From the NCBI GenBank assembly GCA_002503285.1, contig DARI01000025.1, positions 35,517-99,516 on the forward strand: DNA of 64,000 nucleotides, in the 5' to 3' direction. A program made the position numbers and the translations under genes. The notes below the pieces were generated by a model, which saw only the letters and a program-made list of their open reading frames with translations, searched no databases and was not told the origin of the DNA. Positions 53,825 through 62,294 of the stretch are shown piece by piece. Each line of letters begins with the position of its first letter. Position 1 is the stretch's first letter. This DNA is from Euryarchaeota archaeon UBA557 (lineage in GTDB: Archaea > Thermoplasmatota > Poseidoniia > Poseidoniales > Thalassarchaeaceae).

Positions 53825-56800
53825 TTATCTAAGAACACGTCTATTCAATTCCTGTGCATCTCCAACTACTCCAAATCCATACTTTTCTTCTAAAGATCTA
53901 GATATCAACTTAAAATCACTATCTCTAGTAGCAATAATTACACTTCCTATCTCAGGATTGAAAGATTTTGCAATCAATGCGGCCGAACGAATAATTTCTA
54001 AATCCCCTCTTTCAGGATATATTTCCTCTCCTTCTATAATACTTCTATCCACGCAATCCTCTCTATTCATTTTTTGATTAGTTATTTCAATAAAAATATC
54101 TTTATGACTTATTAAGAATTGTTCTAACTCCATATTTTTCATTTCTTCTTTGTCAAACGTATATTCCCAATCGCCAAATTCTTTACAAATTTTAGTTACC
54201 TTATCCATAAGTAATTCCTGCGTAATGTTCTTACTCCAAATACCAGGATCAATGTAAATTTTATTAGAAAATAAACTTAAAACATCTTCAGGACTTTTTG
54301 TACGATTTTGGAATTCAGACATTACTATTGGAGGGATATTCATCAACATCAAACCTTCTTTTTTCCGTCGTCTAAGCATCCAATGAAATGATCGTTCCAC
54401 TGTCCAATTCAGACTTCCAAAACTATCTCCTGTAATTTCTCTTACCAAATCGTCTTTCAATGCATCAATTAATATATTTGTGTCGACTATTACGACTGGT
54501 TTCAGTGAAAGATTACGAAGCGATCTCCTATCTCTAATTGGAATAATAGAACTATGTCCTCCAAACATTGCTTCTGCTGCTCTACTCAATCTAATTAGCT
54601 GGATATCTGTGAATTTATTTGACCCTACTGCTCTTTCAAGTTTTCTTAAACCTCTTATTGGCTTTTCTTCCGCCATTTGATTAGCAAGATTTACTATCTC
54701 CAATATATCTTTATTTTCTCGAGATAACTCTTGTTCAAATTTCAAATCTAGTTCAGATTGCCTATTACTTTCCATACGTTGTAGGCCTCTAATGGTAGCC
54801 TTGACCCTTCCTTGAAATGGAGACTTTGGTAATGGGGGATCTAAATCTTCAGGATAGCGTATTAGCATTTCTAAAGCCTCAATTTGAGTTTCTTTATTTT
54901 CTCGAAAATCATCTTCAGTGTCTTGAATACCACTAGACGCATATTGCCTTAGCCTATTACGGGCCACATCTTTTTTGTCATCTAAATCATCATTACAAAC
55001 ATTAAGATATAGTTGAAATCTTTTTGTTACTGTAGCAGCTAAAGCTGTTTCAGACTCTATTAATTTTACAGCCTCTCTCCATCCTTCACCATGAGCATAA
55101 GAAATCAAAGCTTTCCTCATTATTAAAGCATATTTTGCAAAATCATCTCGAACTTTATTTGCCGCATCTCTATATTCTCTTGCAGCTTCTAAATCGTTAT
55201 CTCTGGAGCTTTGTATTGTCGCCTTTATTAATTTAGATTCTAAACTATTATTATCATACCTTCTATACCATTTTTCTAACGGTTCTATACCTTCTGATAA
55301 TATTTTACCATGCTCTATGACCATCTCTGTAATGAATTTTATACTAATCATTGATACATCTTCTTTATTTGAAAGATTTGACAATACCTTATTTGCATCA
55401 TTTATCCTTTCATCCATACCACTTTCAATATCTATTGCAGCCCTATTTAATATCAAAGAATCAACTAGGCATTGAAATAGTGCATTCTCTAAATAGGTAA
55501 TATCTGCAGCTAATATGGATTCCTTAAGTCTATTAATTGTTTTTGATCTAACCATACTGTCTCCATCTGGAGATAAGGCCCTTCTAACTTCATTAAGGGA
55601 CAAAATACCTTCTCTGTCTAATTTCTTTTGTATTGACCCAATTTCATCAGGAATTCCATCAAGTAATGCAATAAGCTCTTTTGATATTTTTGAAAGTACA
55701 GTGTCATTTGGAGAGTCTGAAATTGACATAAGAGCGTCTTTTCGCATATCTTCTAAAGTAGGTAACATTCCTATTGAAGATTTAGCCGAGATCATGTGCC
55801 AAATTAATAAAACTCTTTCAGGATATACTTTTATCAAGGAGCGATTTTTAATTATAATTTTTGCAAGATTTTCAACATCAGCAGCCTCTGTAAATACATC
55901 TAAAATTTGACTTGTATACCTAATATGATCCAACTTAGCTAATTTTTCTGCAGCATTAATTTTTATCTGATAACTGCAAGACAAATCGTTTGTGACAATT
56001 AAAAGGCCCTCATCATTTAGACTATTTAAAGATGAAATAATTAACTCTTCCGTAGATAAATCATCAGCAGAATTGAGTTTTAATGCTATTTTAAGTTGAA
56101 TATTATTTTCAATCTGTAATATTTTTGCTAAATCATCAGCCTCATCTAATTTTTCTTTTTCTTGAAGACCGGAGACTAATTTCCAACCTAGTGAATTTGG
56201 TATTTTCGCACCAGAACTAGTCAAAGTCTCAATTCCATACTTTAAGTCTTCAATAGATAAATCGTCTTCAATATTATTTATTTCTTTCCAAGCACAATTT
56301 CGTATTGCTTGCGATAATAAATCCTTTCCATTTATTTTGGAATCTTCTTTCCAATTTTCTAAATTTCCCATACGTAATTTTAGTAATCTAATATGTTTTT
56401 CTACTACTTCTTTCGTTCTTTCGTCAGTAATATTTTCTAAAACTTGAATTGCATCTGGATTTTTTGAAGAGGCTAATAAAATACCTTCAATGAAAGCAAT
56501 TTCATTATTTTGATTCCTCAACGAAGGACTCATCCATCCATTCCATTCACCATATCTTGGTTTTTTACCTAAATCCTTCTCTATTTTTTGAATGACTTTC
56601 AATTGTTCCGTTTTAGCATTAAATGGTAAATCCAACTTTAGCCAGTTTCTTAGTGAGGTTGCATCTTCGGGATCGAAATAAGATGATTTAATCCAATTTG
56701 TTGAATCTATGTGCTTTTTACTGTTCTCAACAATTTTAAATCTACTTAATTCAGCAAAGAGTCCAGATTCTTTAGCCAATTTACTCCAAACCGGATGGAG

Positions 56801-57217
56801 TCCTTTTTGGCACTCGGATCTTATCTCAATCATCCTTTCATTCCAATCAGATTTCCACAGATTTCCCATTTTATTTTGTTGAGCAATTAAAACGGCCAAT
56901 TTGTAACCCGGAACCTCATTTGATAGAAATATATCTTGAGGTAATGCTAAATTATCTTCAAAACCCTTTCTTAGTCCTTTGCCACCACGCCTCCCTATTT
57001 TTTTATTTGATTTACGATTTTGAGTTACTGAACTCTTATCTTCATCAATATTTATCGTGGGCAAACCTTCTTTTTTTGCAGCAAGTGCCACTAAAGCACG
57101 CCATTCCTTAGTCATAAGGTCCCAAGCAGAGATTTTCTGAACTCTGTTTAATCTCCTTATCTTATCATCACCAGATTGAGATAATGATTCTAGACATTCA
57201 AGTAGATATTCCTCCAA
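53825..57217 (-). CDS. Giant helical-repeat protein with a C-terminal PIN nuclease domain
   Basis: A 1,130-residue soluble protein. Residues about 907-1130 are a PIN-like RNase domain: VVIVDTNILIDAL (Asp912), PPIVMSEFQNR (Glu968) and SVIIATRDSDFKLIS (Asp1099 and Asp1101) give the acidic metal site. Everything before is nearly all helix and looks like HEAT/TPR-type solenoid repeats (EAAREYRDAANKVRDDFAKY, LISYAHGEGWREAVKLIE). A short basic patch, KSNKKIGRRGGKGLRKGF, lies near residues 68-85. I know no family with this build. There is no antitoxin gene beside it, so it is not a VapC-type toxin. A role in RNA processing or quality control is inferred from the PIN domain only. Confidence 0.85.
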   Translation of the reverse strand: MEEYLLECLESLSQSGDDKIRRLNRVQKISAWDLMTKEWRALVALAAKKEGLPTINIDEDKSSVTQNRKSNKKIGRRGGKGLRKGFEDNLALPQDIFLSNEVPGYKLAVLIAQQNKMGNLWKSDWNERMIEIRSECQKGLHPVWSKLAKESGLFAELSRFKIVENSKKHIDSTNWIKSSYFDPEDATSLRNWLKLDLPFNAKTEQLKVIQKIEKDLGKKPRYGEWNGWMSPSLRNQNNEIAFIEGILLASSKNPDAIQVLENITDERTKEVVEKHIRLLKLRMGNLENWKEDSKINGKDLLSQAIRNCAWKEINNIEDDLSIEDLKYGIETLTSSGAKIPNSLGWKLVSGLQEKEKLDEADDLAKILQIENNIQLKIALKLNSADDLSTEELIISSLNSLNDEGLLIVTNDLSCSYQIKINAAEKLAKLDHIRYTSQILDVFTEAADVENLAKIIIKNRSLIKVYPERVLLIWHMISAKSSIGMLPTLEDMRKDALMSISDSPNDTVLSKISKELIALLDGIPDEIGSIQKKLDREGILSLNEVRRALSPDGDSMVRSKTINRLKESILAADITYLENALFQCLVDSLILNRAAIDIESGMDERINDANKVLSNLSNKEDVSMISIKFITEMVIEHGKILSEGIEPLEKWYRRYDNNSLESKLIKATIQSSRDNDLEAAREYRDAANKVRDDFAKYALIMRKALISYAHGEGWREAVKLIESETALAATVTKRFQLYLNVCNDDLDDKKDVARNRLRQYASSGIQDTEDDFRENKETQIEALEMLIRYPEDLDPPLPKSPFQGRVKATIRGLQRMESNRQSELDLKFEQELSRENKDILEIVNLANQMAEEKPIRGLRKLERAVGSNKFTDIQLIRLSRAAEAMFGGHSSIIPIRDRRSLRNLSLKPVVIVDTNILIDALKDDLVREITGDSFGSLNWTVERSFHWMLRRRKKEGLMLMNIPPIVMSEFQNRTKSPEDVLSLFSNKIYIDPGIWSKNITQELLMDKVTKICKEFGDWEYTFDKEEMKNMELEQFLISHKDIFIEITNQKMNREDCVDRSIIEGEEIYPERGDLEIIRSAALIAKSFNPEIGSVIIATRDSDFKLISRSLEEKYGFGVVGDAQELNRRVLR

Positions 57218-57325
57218 TTGAAGACCTCCGATTGACGGCCCTCAACGTTCATACATCAATACATCCCCTACATACACACAATTCAGCAACAGAGACCTCA
57301 AGTCATATGCATACTTTCGGGCATC

Positions 57326-57793
57326 ATGGAATTACTACCAATCATCGTAATTCTCATTCATCCATTTGCTGCATTATTATTAATTATGATATTTATGACG
57401 CAATTAAAATGGCGTAAAAAGAAGGAATTCTTGAAAGGCGATGACCTAATTAAGGCACATAGAAAACATATATCTGACGGTAATAAAATCATGTTAGCTA
57501 CTCTTTTTGTTATAGTATTGGCATTTATGGGCGAAATATCTAGGGCATTTTTTAATGATTTACCCTTTGACTCATACATCATGCCAAATAATTTCCACTC
57601 ATCAGGAGGGTTACTCGGATTACTCTTGATGACAATTCTTTGGCTTACAGGACATTCTACTCAAAGAAAGAAAGAAAGTAAGCAATCGTTTTCTAAAACT
57701 AGAGATACACATGGTAGAATTGGAGATATAATGGCAATTCTTATATTAATCCATGCATTTTTAGGTTTTTTATATCTTTTACAAATCATTTAA
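57326..57793 (+). CDS. Four-helix membrane protein with conserved-looking histidines
   Basis: A 155-residue integral membrane protein with four helices at residues about 2-25, 52-72, 92-108 and 133-154. Histidines sit at or near helix ends: VILIHPFAALL, KAHRKHISDG, NNFHSSGGLL, RDTHGRIGD and LILIHAFLGFLY. This recalls small b-type cytochromes and cyanobacterial DUF4079 proteins, where His pairs hold heme. I cannot confirm heme binding. It overlaps the end of the DHH gene by 4 bases, tail to tail, and is divergent from the PIN protein gene. Confidence 0.75.
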   Translation: MELLPIIVILIHPFAALLLIMIFMTQLKWRKKKEFLKGDDLIKAHRKHISDGNKIMLATLFVIVLAFMGEISRAFFNDLPFDSYIMPNNFHSSGGLLGLLLMTILWLTGHSTQRKKESKQSFSKTRDTHGRIGDIMAILILIHAFLGFLYLLQII

Positions 57794-58770
57794 TTTGTAT
57801 TCCACATTTCAATCCATGCCTTTATGTTACTTTCTATATCTAAATTATTTAATTCCCTACTCACTAATATTCCGTCATCAAGGGGCATAATTCTACATCC
57901 ACATGCATTTTCATGTCCTCCGCCGTCAATATCAAATCTTTTTGCCATTTTTATCAAATTATATATTCCTCCGGTAGTATGTAAGAAAGAATTAGTATAA
58001 AATGATGCAGAAACAGGATATTCTCCATTATTATTAAATTTTGAATTTGTATATCCATGTATTATTATGCATGCATCACAATCATCTCCCACTTTAGCAG
58101 TTATATGATAACCATTGGACCTTATTCCAGAATCTTCAAATCTAACTATTGCTAATCTATTGTTGACTTCTAAGGTTTTATCGATTAAACTATCAATCAT
58201 TATCCTCTCATCTTCAATATTCTTGAGGTGAGGTCGCATCATATTCTTAGAAAGTATATTTTTAATAGATTCTCGATTTTTAATTGCTTCAAGTATTTGT
58301 AAATTAATAATTTGATTACTACCAATCAATCTTCCAATTAAAAATACATCTCCATTCTCTAAAAACTCCTCCTTCTTTATCTGCCCGCTATCAATTTTAT
58401 CAACCCAAAATAACAATTCTTCCAAATCAGATAAATCAACGACTTCAGATATAATTTCATATGCAATACGTGCAGCAGAAGGGTAATCCTTCCAAATAAA
58501 TATTCCATTTGTTTGTGAATCATCTATTATTTTATTTGTCCGATGGTGATCAATATTTAGCCCACATCTGGGATGCATTGGTAAATCACATATTGCAGTA
58601 TATTTATCTATCAACCCATCTAAAATTCCAGAACGCAACTCGCCAGGATGAGCAAAAATAATTTCTGCATCTCTCCAATGTCTCTTTAAAATAGCAGCCG
58701 TCACTATTCCATCTAAATCGCTATCAGTTACAATTTTCCTGATATCTAGAGATAGAACGGGTGAATTCAT
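57790..58770 (-). CDS. DHH-family phosphoesterase
   Basis: A 326-residue DHH/DHHA1 phosphoesterase. Metal-binding motifs are IVTDSDLDGIVTAAIL (residues about 13-28), ICDLP and the name-giving NIDHHRTNKI near residue 73. The DHHA1 domain ends with FDIDGGGHENACGCRI. The family includes RecJ-like nucleases, nanoRNases and cyclic-dinucleotide or pyrophosphate hydrolases. At this length, with DHH plus DHHA1 only, a nanoRNase or cyclic-di-AMP/pApA-type activity is likeliest, but the substrate is not settled by sequence. No signal peptide or membrane part is seen. Confidence 0.9.
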   Translation of the reverse strand: MNSPVLSLDIRKIVTDSDLDGIVTAAILKRHWRDAEIIFAHPGELRSGILDGLIDKYTAICDLPMHPRCGLNIDHHRTNKIIDDSQTNGIFIWKDYPSAARIAYEIISEVVDLSDLEELLFWVDKIDSGQIKKEEFLENGDVFLIGRLIGSNQIINLQILEAIKNRESIKNILSKNMMRPHLKNIEDERIMIDSLIDKTLEVNNRLAIVRFEDSGIRSNGYHITAKVGDDCDACIIIHGYTNSKFNNNGEYPVSASFYTNSFLHTTGGIYNLIKMAKRFDIDGGGHENACGCRIMPLDDGILVSRELNNLDIESNIKAWIEMWNTN

Positions 58771-58884
58771 TTTTAATGCTAAAAGAGTTGTACGATTGTA
58801 CTTTACTTAATAATGTTCAAAATAATCTTACAATTTATGTTTTTTATACAAAATTACGATATGCAAACCCATCATGCCAAGTCC

Positions 58885-59292
58885 ATGGAAACATCTTGTG
58901 GATTTGTTTTAGTCAATTATGATAGCATTCTTTTACTTCAATACCCCCAAGGGCACTGGAGTTTTCCAAAGGGGCATATCGAAGATAATGATGAAGATCA
59001 CCATTCAACTGCATTAAGAGAATTGATAGAAGAAACCGGTATCAAAGAAATAATTATAGACGAAAAATGGAATTTCCGTACAGAGTACACATTCAAAAGA
59101 AAGGGAAAAGAAATTCCAAAGCAGGTATTTTGGTTTTTAGCCGAAACTGATGAGTTGGAGGTAAAACTCTCTCATGAACATACTAATTATTTATGGCTAA
59201 ATTTTGAAGATTGTGAAAAACAATTAACTTTTAGTCAAGAAAAAATGCTTCTTAAATCTGCGCGTGATTATAGAGACAAAATCAAAAAATAA
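58885..59292 (+). CDS. Nudix hydrolase, Ap4A-hydrolase-like
   Basis: From the ATG at 58885 it has 135 residues and begins METSCGFVLVNYDSILLLQY, like asymmetric diadenosine tetraphosphate hydrolases. A TATA-like TTTTTATA at 58841-58848 would start transcription near 58871, so the upstream in-frame starts at 58813 and 58861 are less likely. The Nudix box is WSFPKGHIEDND followed by STALRELIEETGI (box residues about 30-53). Compared with the consensus Gx5Ex7REUxEExGU it appears to have one extra residue before the first Glu. The catalytic RELIEE core is intact. It converges with the adenosyltransferase gene (2-base gap). Confidence 0.88.
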   Translation: METSCGFVLVNYDSILLLQYPQGHWSFPKGHIEDNDEDHHSTALRELIEETGIKEIIIDEKWNFRTEYTFKRKGKEIPKQVFWFLAETDELEVKLSHEHTNYLWLNFEDCEKQLTFSQEKMLLKSARDYRDKIKK

Positions 59293-59294
59293 AT

Positions 59295-59906
59295 TTAACT
59301 ATTATCTGATCTTTTACCAAGGGGAGTCCAAAGAACTTCTTCATCACCGCACTTTGCACTTATCCAGCGGCCCATTACAAACATCCAATCTGATAATCGA
59401 TTTAGATAAGATATTATTTCTAATCTAAGTGAATCTTTTCCAGACTTTTCTCTCATAAGGCATGCAAGTCTTTCAGCTCTTCTTGCCACAGTTCTTGAAA
59501 CATGTAATACAGCAACAGGTGCAGAGCCAGTTGGCATAATAAACGACTCAAGGGGATCTAAATCCTCCAACCAACTATCCATCTCTTGAACTAACTTTTC
59601 ACCTTCTGCCATCCCAATTAATGCCATCATTTTTGGCAATTTTCCGGGTGTACATGCACACTCACCACCAATATCAAATAATTCTTGCTGTACTCGTCCT
59701 AATGATATATCAGTACTTATTTTAACTTCTTTAGGGGCATCATATCTTTTTATCTCCATCCTTACGACCCCTATTTGTGAATTTAATTCATCAATAGTGC
59801 CATATAATTCTACTCGTGAATCTCCTTTACCAACTCTTTTTCCATCCACTAGGGATGTTTCACCCGTATCTCCTCCTCCAGTATGCACTTTAGTAATCCG
59901 AACCAT
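59295..59906 (-). CDS. Cob(I)alamin adenosyltransferase, PduO type
   Basis: Transfers the adenosyl group of ATP to reduced cobalamin, making coenzyme B12. The 203-residue protein has the PduO-type motifs: KVHTGGGDTGETSLVDG at the N-terminus (ATP phosphate loop), ELYGTIDELNSQIG, ESFIMPTGSAPVA, RTVARRAERLACL and YLNRLSDWMFVMGRW near the C-terminus. The length is typical. The class II ribonucleotide reductase in this window needs this cofactor. Two small genes of unknown function lie upstream on the same strand and may share the transcript. Confidence 0.96.
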   Translation of the reverse strand: MVRITKVHTGGGDTGETSLVDGKRVGKGDSRVELYGTIDELNSQIGVVRMEIKRYDAPKEVKISTDISLGRVQQELFDIGGECACTPGKLPKMMALIGMAEGEKLVQEMDSWLEDLDPLESFIMPTGSAPVAVLHVSRTVARRAERLACLMREKSGKDSLRLEIISYLNRLSDWMFVMGRWISAKCGDEEVLWTPLGKRSDNS

Positions 59907-59953
59907 TTTTATTCATCGGAAAGGCTATGATATTTTGAATAGTTCGTGTATTC

Positions 59954-60661
59954 TTATAGAGATATATCCGTTAAGGATTTTTTAATTGCATCAGTCCATG
60001 ACGTATCAACTGCATCCCAACCTCCTCCTTTTTCCAACTCTATTAAATGACGCTCTTTTTCTACTTTATTTCCTATTTTATCATATATTAATATTAAAAC
60101 TGCATGACTCATAGCATTTAACCATGGATCATTCATATCCCATGATTTTTCAAAGTGAGCAATTGCTCCATTATCGCCATATATTAATCCTCTATTTATT
60201 TGCCTTAATCCTGATTTTGACCATGAAATACCAGGGACTCCAACAACCAATCCCCTAAACGCAAGGTATATTTCTAATGTAATTATAAGAGACGCTATTA
60301 TGAATGAAATTATCTGTTCTGTAGATGTGGCAGATATCCAATTTTTAGTAAGTAGATCTATAGAACCTATGCAAAATAAAACTCCACTAAATGGTGCTAA
60401 AATGACATCATGTTTTGTAATTACCATATGTCTTACACCAAAAATAACTCCTAATCCGCCTAAAAATGTTGAAATTAGTGCCGGTATTTCTTCCATCGTC
60501 TCTCTTGGTGCGGTACTTGAAATCCAAAATACTACTCCAAAAGATATGAGCAACCATCCATATTTTCCACCTATTTCTGGAAATGGTTGATAATTACTGT
60601 AGTAAATTACTACGCCCCCAATCATGCTGTATAATAAAATCCAAATACTCAAAGAAATCAT
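59954..60661 (-). CDS. Membrane protein of unknown function
   Basis: A 235-residue protein with about five hydrophobic helices at residues 1-20, 35-48, 60-78, 87-104 and 117-137. A soluble C-terminal domain of about 95 residues follows (YGDNGAIAHFEKSWDMNDPW, then WDAVDTSWTDAIKKSLTDIS) that looks like a TPR-type pair of helices. I do not recognise it. Its ATG overlaps the stop of the 106-residue upstream gene by one base (TAATG), so the two are coupled. The adenosyltransferase follows 47 bases downstream. Confidence 0.75.
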   Translation of the reverse strand: MISLSIWILLYSMIGGVVIYYSNYQPFPEIGGKYGWLLISFGVVFWISSTAPRETMEEIPALISTFLGGLGVIFGVRHMVITKHDVILAPFSGVLFCIGSIDLLTKNWISATSTEQIISFIIASLIITLEIYLAFRGLVVGVPGISWSKSGLRQINRGLIYGDNGAIAHFEKSWDMNDPWLNAMSHAVLILIYDKIGNKVEKERHLIELEKGGGWDAVDTSWTDAIKKSLTDISL

Positions 60662-60981
60662 TATTCAACCACTTCGTCCTTCCAACCAGGCTCCCAAAAT
60701 TTATCATTATCTAACCATTCCAACCATTCTTTTACGTCCGATCTTAAAAGCCTAAAAGCCCGCCTATCTAAACCATCTAATAGTAAATCACTAATTTCAC
60801 TTTTTTTGTGAGCATCCAACCATTCGATTTGCATTTCCCTAACTTTGCGCTGCCCTTCTATGTGGTTATCAAATGACATTTCACAAAGTTCTCTCAAGTC
60901 TTGTAGCCACATTCTAGCACCTCTCATGTGAGGTTCTTCAGCCAATGGTTTTGCCTTTCGTCGACGCCGCCATCTGCTCAT
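60661..60981 (-). CDS. Small basic/tryptophan-rich protein of unknown function
   Basis: A 106-residue soluble protein. The N-terminus is strongly basic (SRWRRRRKAKPLAEEP), which suggests nucleic-acid or ribosome contact. The rest is helical and rich in Trp, Leu and Glu (RMWLQDLRELCEMSF, DVKEWLEWLDNDKFWEPGW). No known motif is visible. It is coupled by a TAATG overlap to the membrane protein downstream, and is divergent from the rlmH gene with about 70 bases between them. Confidence 0.7.
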   Translation of the reverse strand: MSRWRRRRKAKPLAEEPHMRGARMWLQDLRELCEMSFDNHIEGQRKVREMQIEWLDAHKKSEISDLLLDGLDRRAFRLLRSDVKEWLEWLDNDKFWEPGWKDEVVE

Positions 60982-61054
60982 ATAATGTAATCCTGAATGT
61001 ATTTATTCTTGATGCTTTGCGAACCACTATTACCGAGTTGCTCTTGGTCATATC

Positions 61055-61489
61055 GTGGGTAGGATAGTTGTATATTTATATGGCAAACCAAAAGAAAAAT
61101 CATATTTAACTATAATTAATGAATATTATAAGCGATTAAAAGGTAGAGGTATTTCATTATCATATTATTCAGATAAAAACAAATCTATTGATTATGAGAA
61201 CATGCTTTTGAATCTTAAGGGTAATTTGATACTAATAGATGAAAATGGAGAAGAATTATCTAGTAAAGACTTATCATTATTAATTTCTAAAATAATAATG
61301 GATCATACCACGACCAACTTTGCATTAGGGCCTCCAGATGGATTTAGTGAGGGATTTAAATCTAAAATCCATCAATCAATTTCACTTTCACCAATGACAT
61401 TTCCACACGAAATGGCTGCATCAATTTTTATTGAACAATTGTATCGTGCTACTGAAATAATAAAAGGAACTACATATCATAGGGAATGA
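61055..61489 (+). CDS. rlmH: RlmH-like SPOUT rRNA methyltransferase
   Basis: Predicted 23S rRNA pseudouridine-1915 N3-methyltransferase. The 144-residue protein starts at GTG and matches RlmH in its knotted C-terminal half: LILIDENGEELSSKDLSLLI, ALGPPDGFSEG (in place of the usual IGGADG loop), and the signature SLSPMTFPHEMAASIFIEQL followed by YRATEIIKGTTYHRE. The trefoil-knot SAM site is therefore present. RlmH is mainly bacterial but occurs in some archaea. The N-terminal 50 residues are more diverged. Confidence 0.88.
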   Translation: MGRIVVYLYGKPKEKSYLTIINEYYKRLKGRGISLSYYSDKNKSIDYENMLLNLKGNLILIDENGEELSSKDLSLLISKIIMDHTTTNFALGPPDGFSEGFKSKIHQSISLSPMTFPHEMAASIFIEQLYRATEIIKGTTYHRE

Positions 61490-61508
61490 TAGCAAATAAT
61501 CCAATAAT

Positions 61509-62294
61509 TTATATCTTATTCATAGATTTTGAAATAATTTCTAAGGCATCTCTTAGTGTTGATTCATTATCCCACTCTTTAATTTCATAATCCTTAATTA
61601 TTATTTCATTCAAAATTAAATTAGCAGCTCTCGAAACTTCATCAACAATAGTTACAGACGCTTTCCTTGCAGTTCTTGATAACGGATTTAAATCAATTAC
61701 TAAAACCTCTTTTCCAAGTGCAACAAGCGCTTCACACCTATCTCCATCCTCGAGTGGAACTAATACAGTCTTAGAGCGTTGAATTCCTTCAAAAGAGCAA
61801 ATTGCTCTAGGACCTTCTAAACCAATAATTAAACCATCATTTTCTTGCCCAAGTAGTCTAACGGAATTAACTGATTTATCCCAATCCCCAATCCATCCTT
61901 CAGGACAGGCCTCTTTAGCAACTTTATCTTTTTGCTCATTTAAGAGTTGTAATAATTTAGATATTCTTTCTTCTGTTCTATAGTAGAGATTTATTTCTAT
62001 TGGGCACTCCAAAACAGCCGCAATACGTATCAAATCTTCTCCTGCTAATACTGCTGTATTTCCATTTACAGATATGATTGGATTTTTTGATTTATTTAGT
62101 CTATATGCAACTTCTTTTATGGCCAATTTAGCAGATTTAGAGGTTTCTTCTCCTAATAGATAGTCAAACGCTTCACCTCTTCCATGAGCAATCATTGCTG
62201 AATGGGCCAAAAGACCATTATTAGATGCATCAACTAATTTTTCTCTGGCAATCAAAGATCTATATCTTGGATGATTTTTTGATATATTAGACAT
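61509..62294 (-). CDS. 4-phosphopantoate--beta-alanine ligase (archaeal PPS)
   Basis: Archaeal enzyme that makes 4'-phosphopantothenate from phosphopantoate and beta-alanine for coenzyme A synthesis, replacing bacterial PanC and PanK. Family motifs are NHPRYRSLIAREKL at the start, MIAHGRGEAFDYLLGEETS, PIISVNGNTAVLAGE, PIEINLYYRTEERI and LEDGDRCEALVALGK. I use the ATG at 62294 (261 residues): GAGGAGG lies 5 bases upstream, inside the end of nadC, and the two genes overlap by 8 bases. A start at 62309 would consume that ribosome site. Confidence 0.94.
   Translation of the reverse strand: MSNISKNHPRYRSLIAREKLVDASNNGLLAHSAMIAHGRGEAFDYLLGEETSKSAKLAIKEVAYRLNKSKNPIISVNGNTAVLAGEDLIRIAAVLECPIEINLYYRTEERISKLLQLLNEQKDKVAKEACPEGWIGDWDKSVNSVRLLGQENDGLIIGLEGPRAICSFEGIQRSKTVLVPLEDGDRCEALVALGKEVLVIDLNPLSRTARKASVTIVDEVSRAANLILNEIIIKDYEIKEWDNESTLRDALEIISKSMNKI

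Noticed and set aside
53825..57217. Reading the PIN protein as a VapC toxin
   Set aside because: It is far longer than VapC (about 130 residues), and there is no small DNA-binding antitoxin gene beside it.
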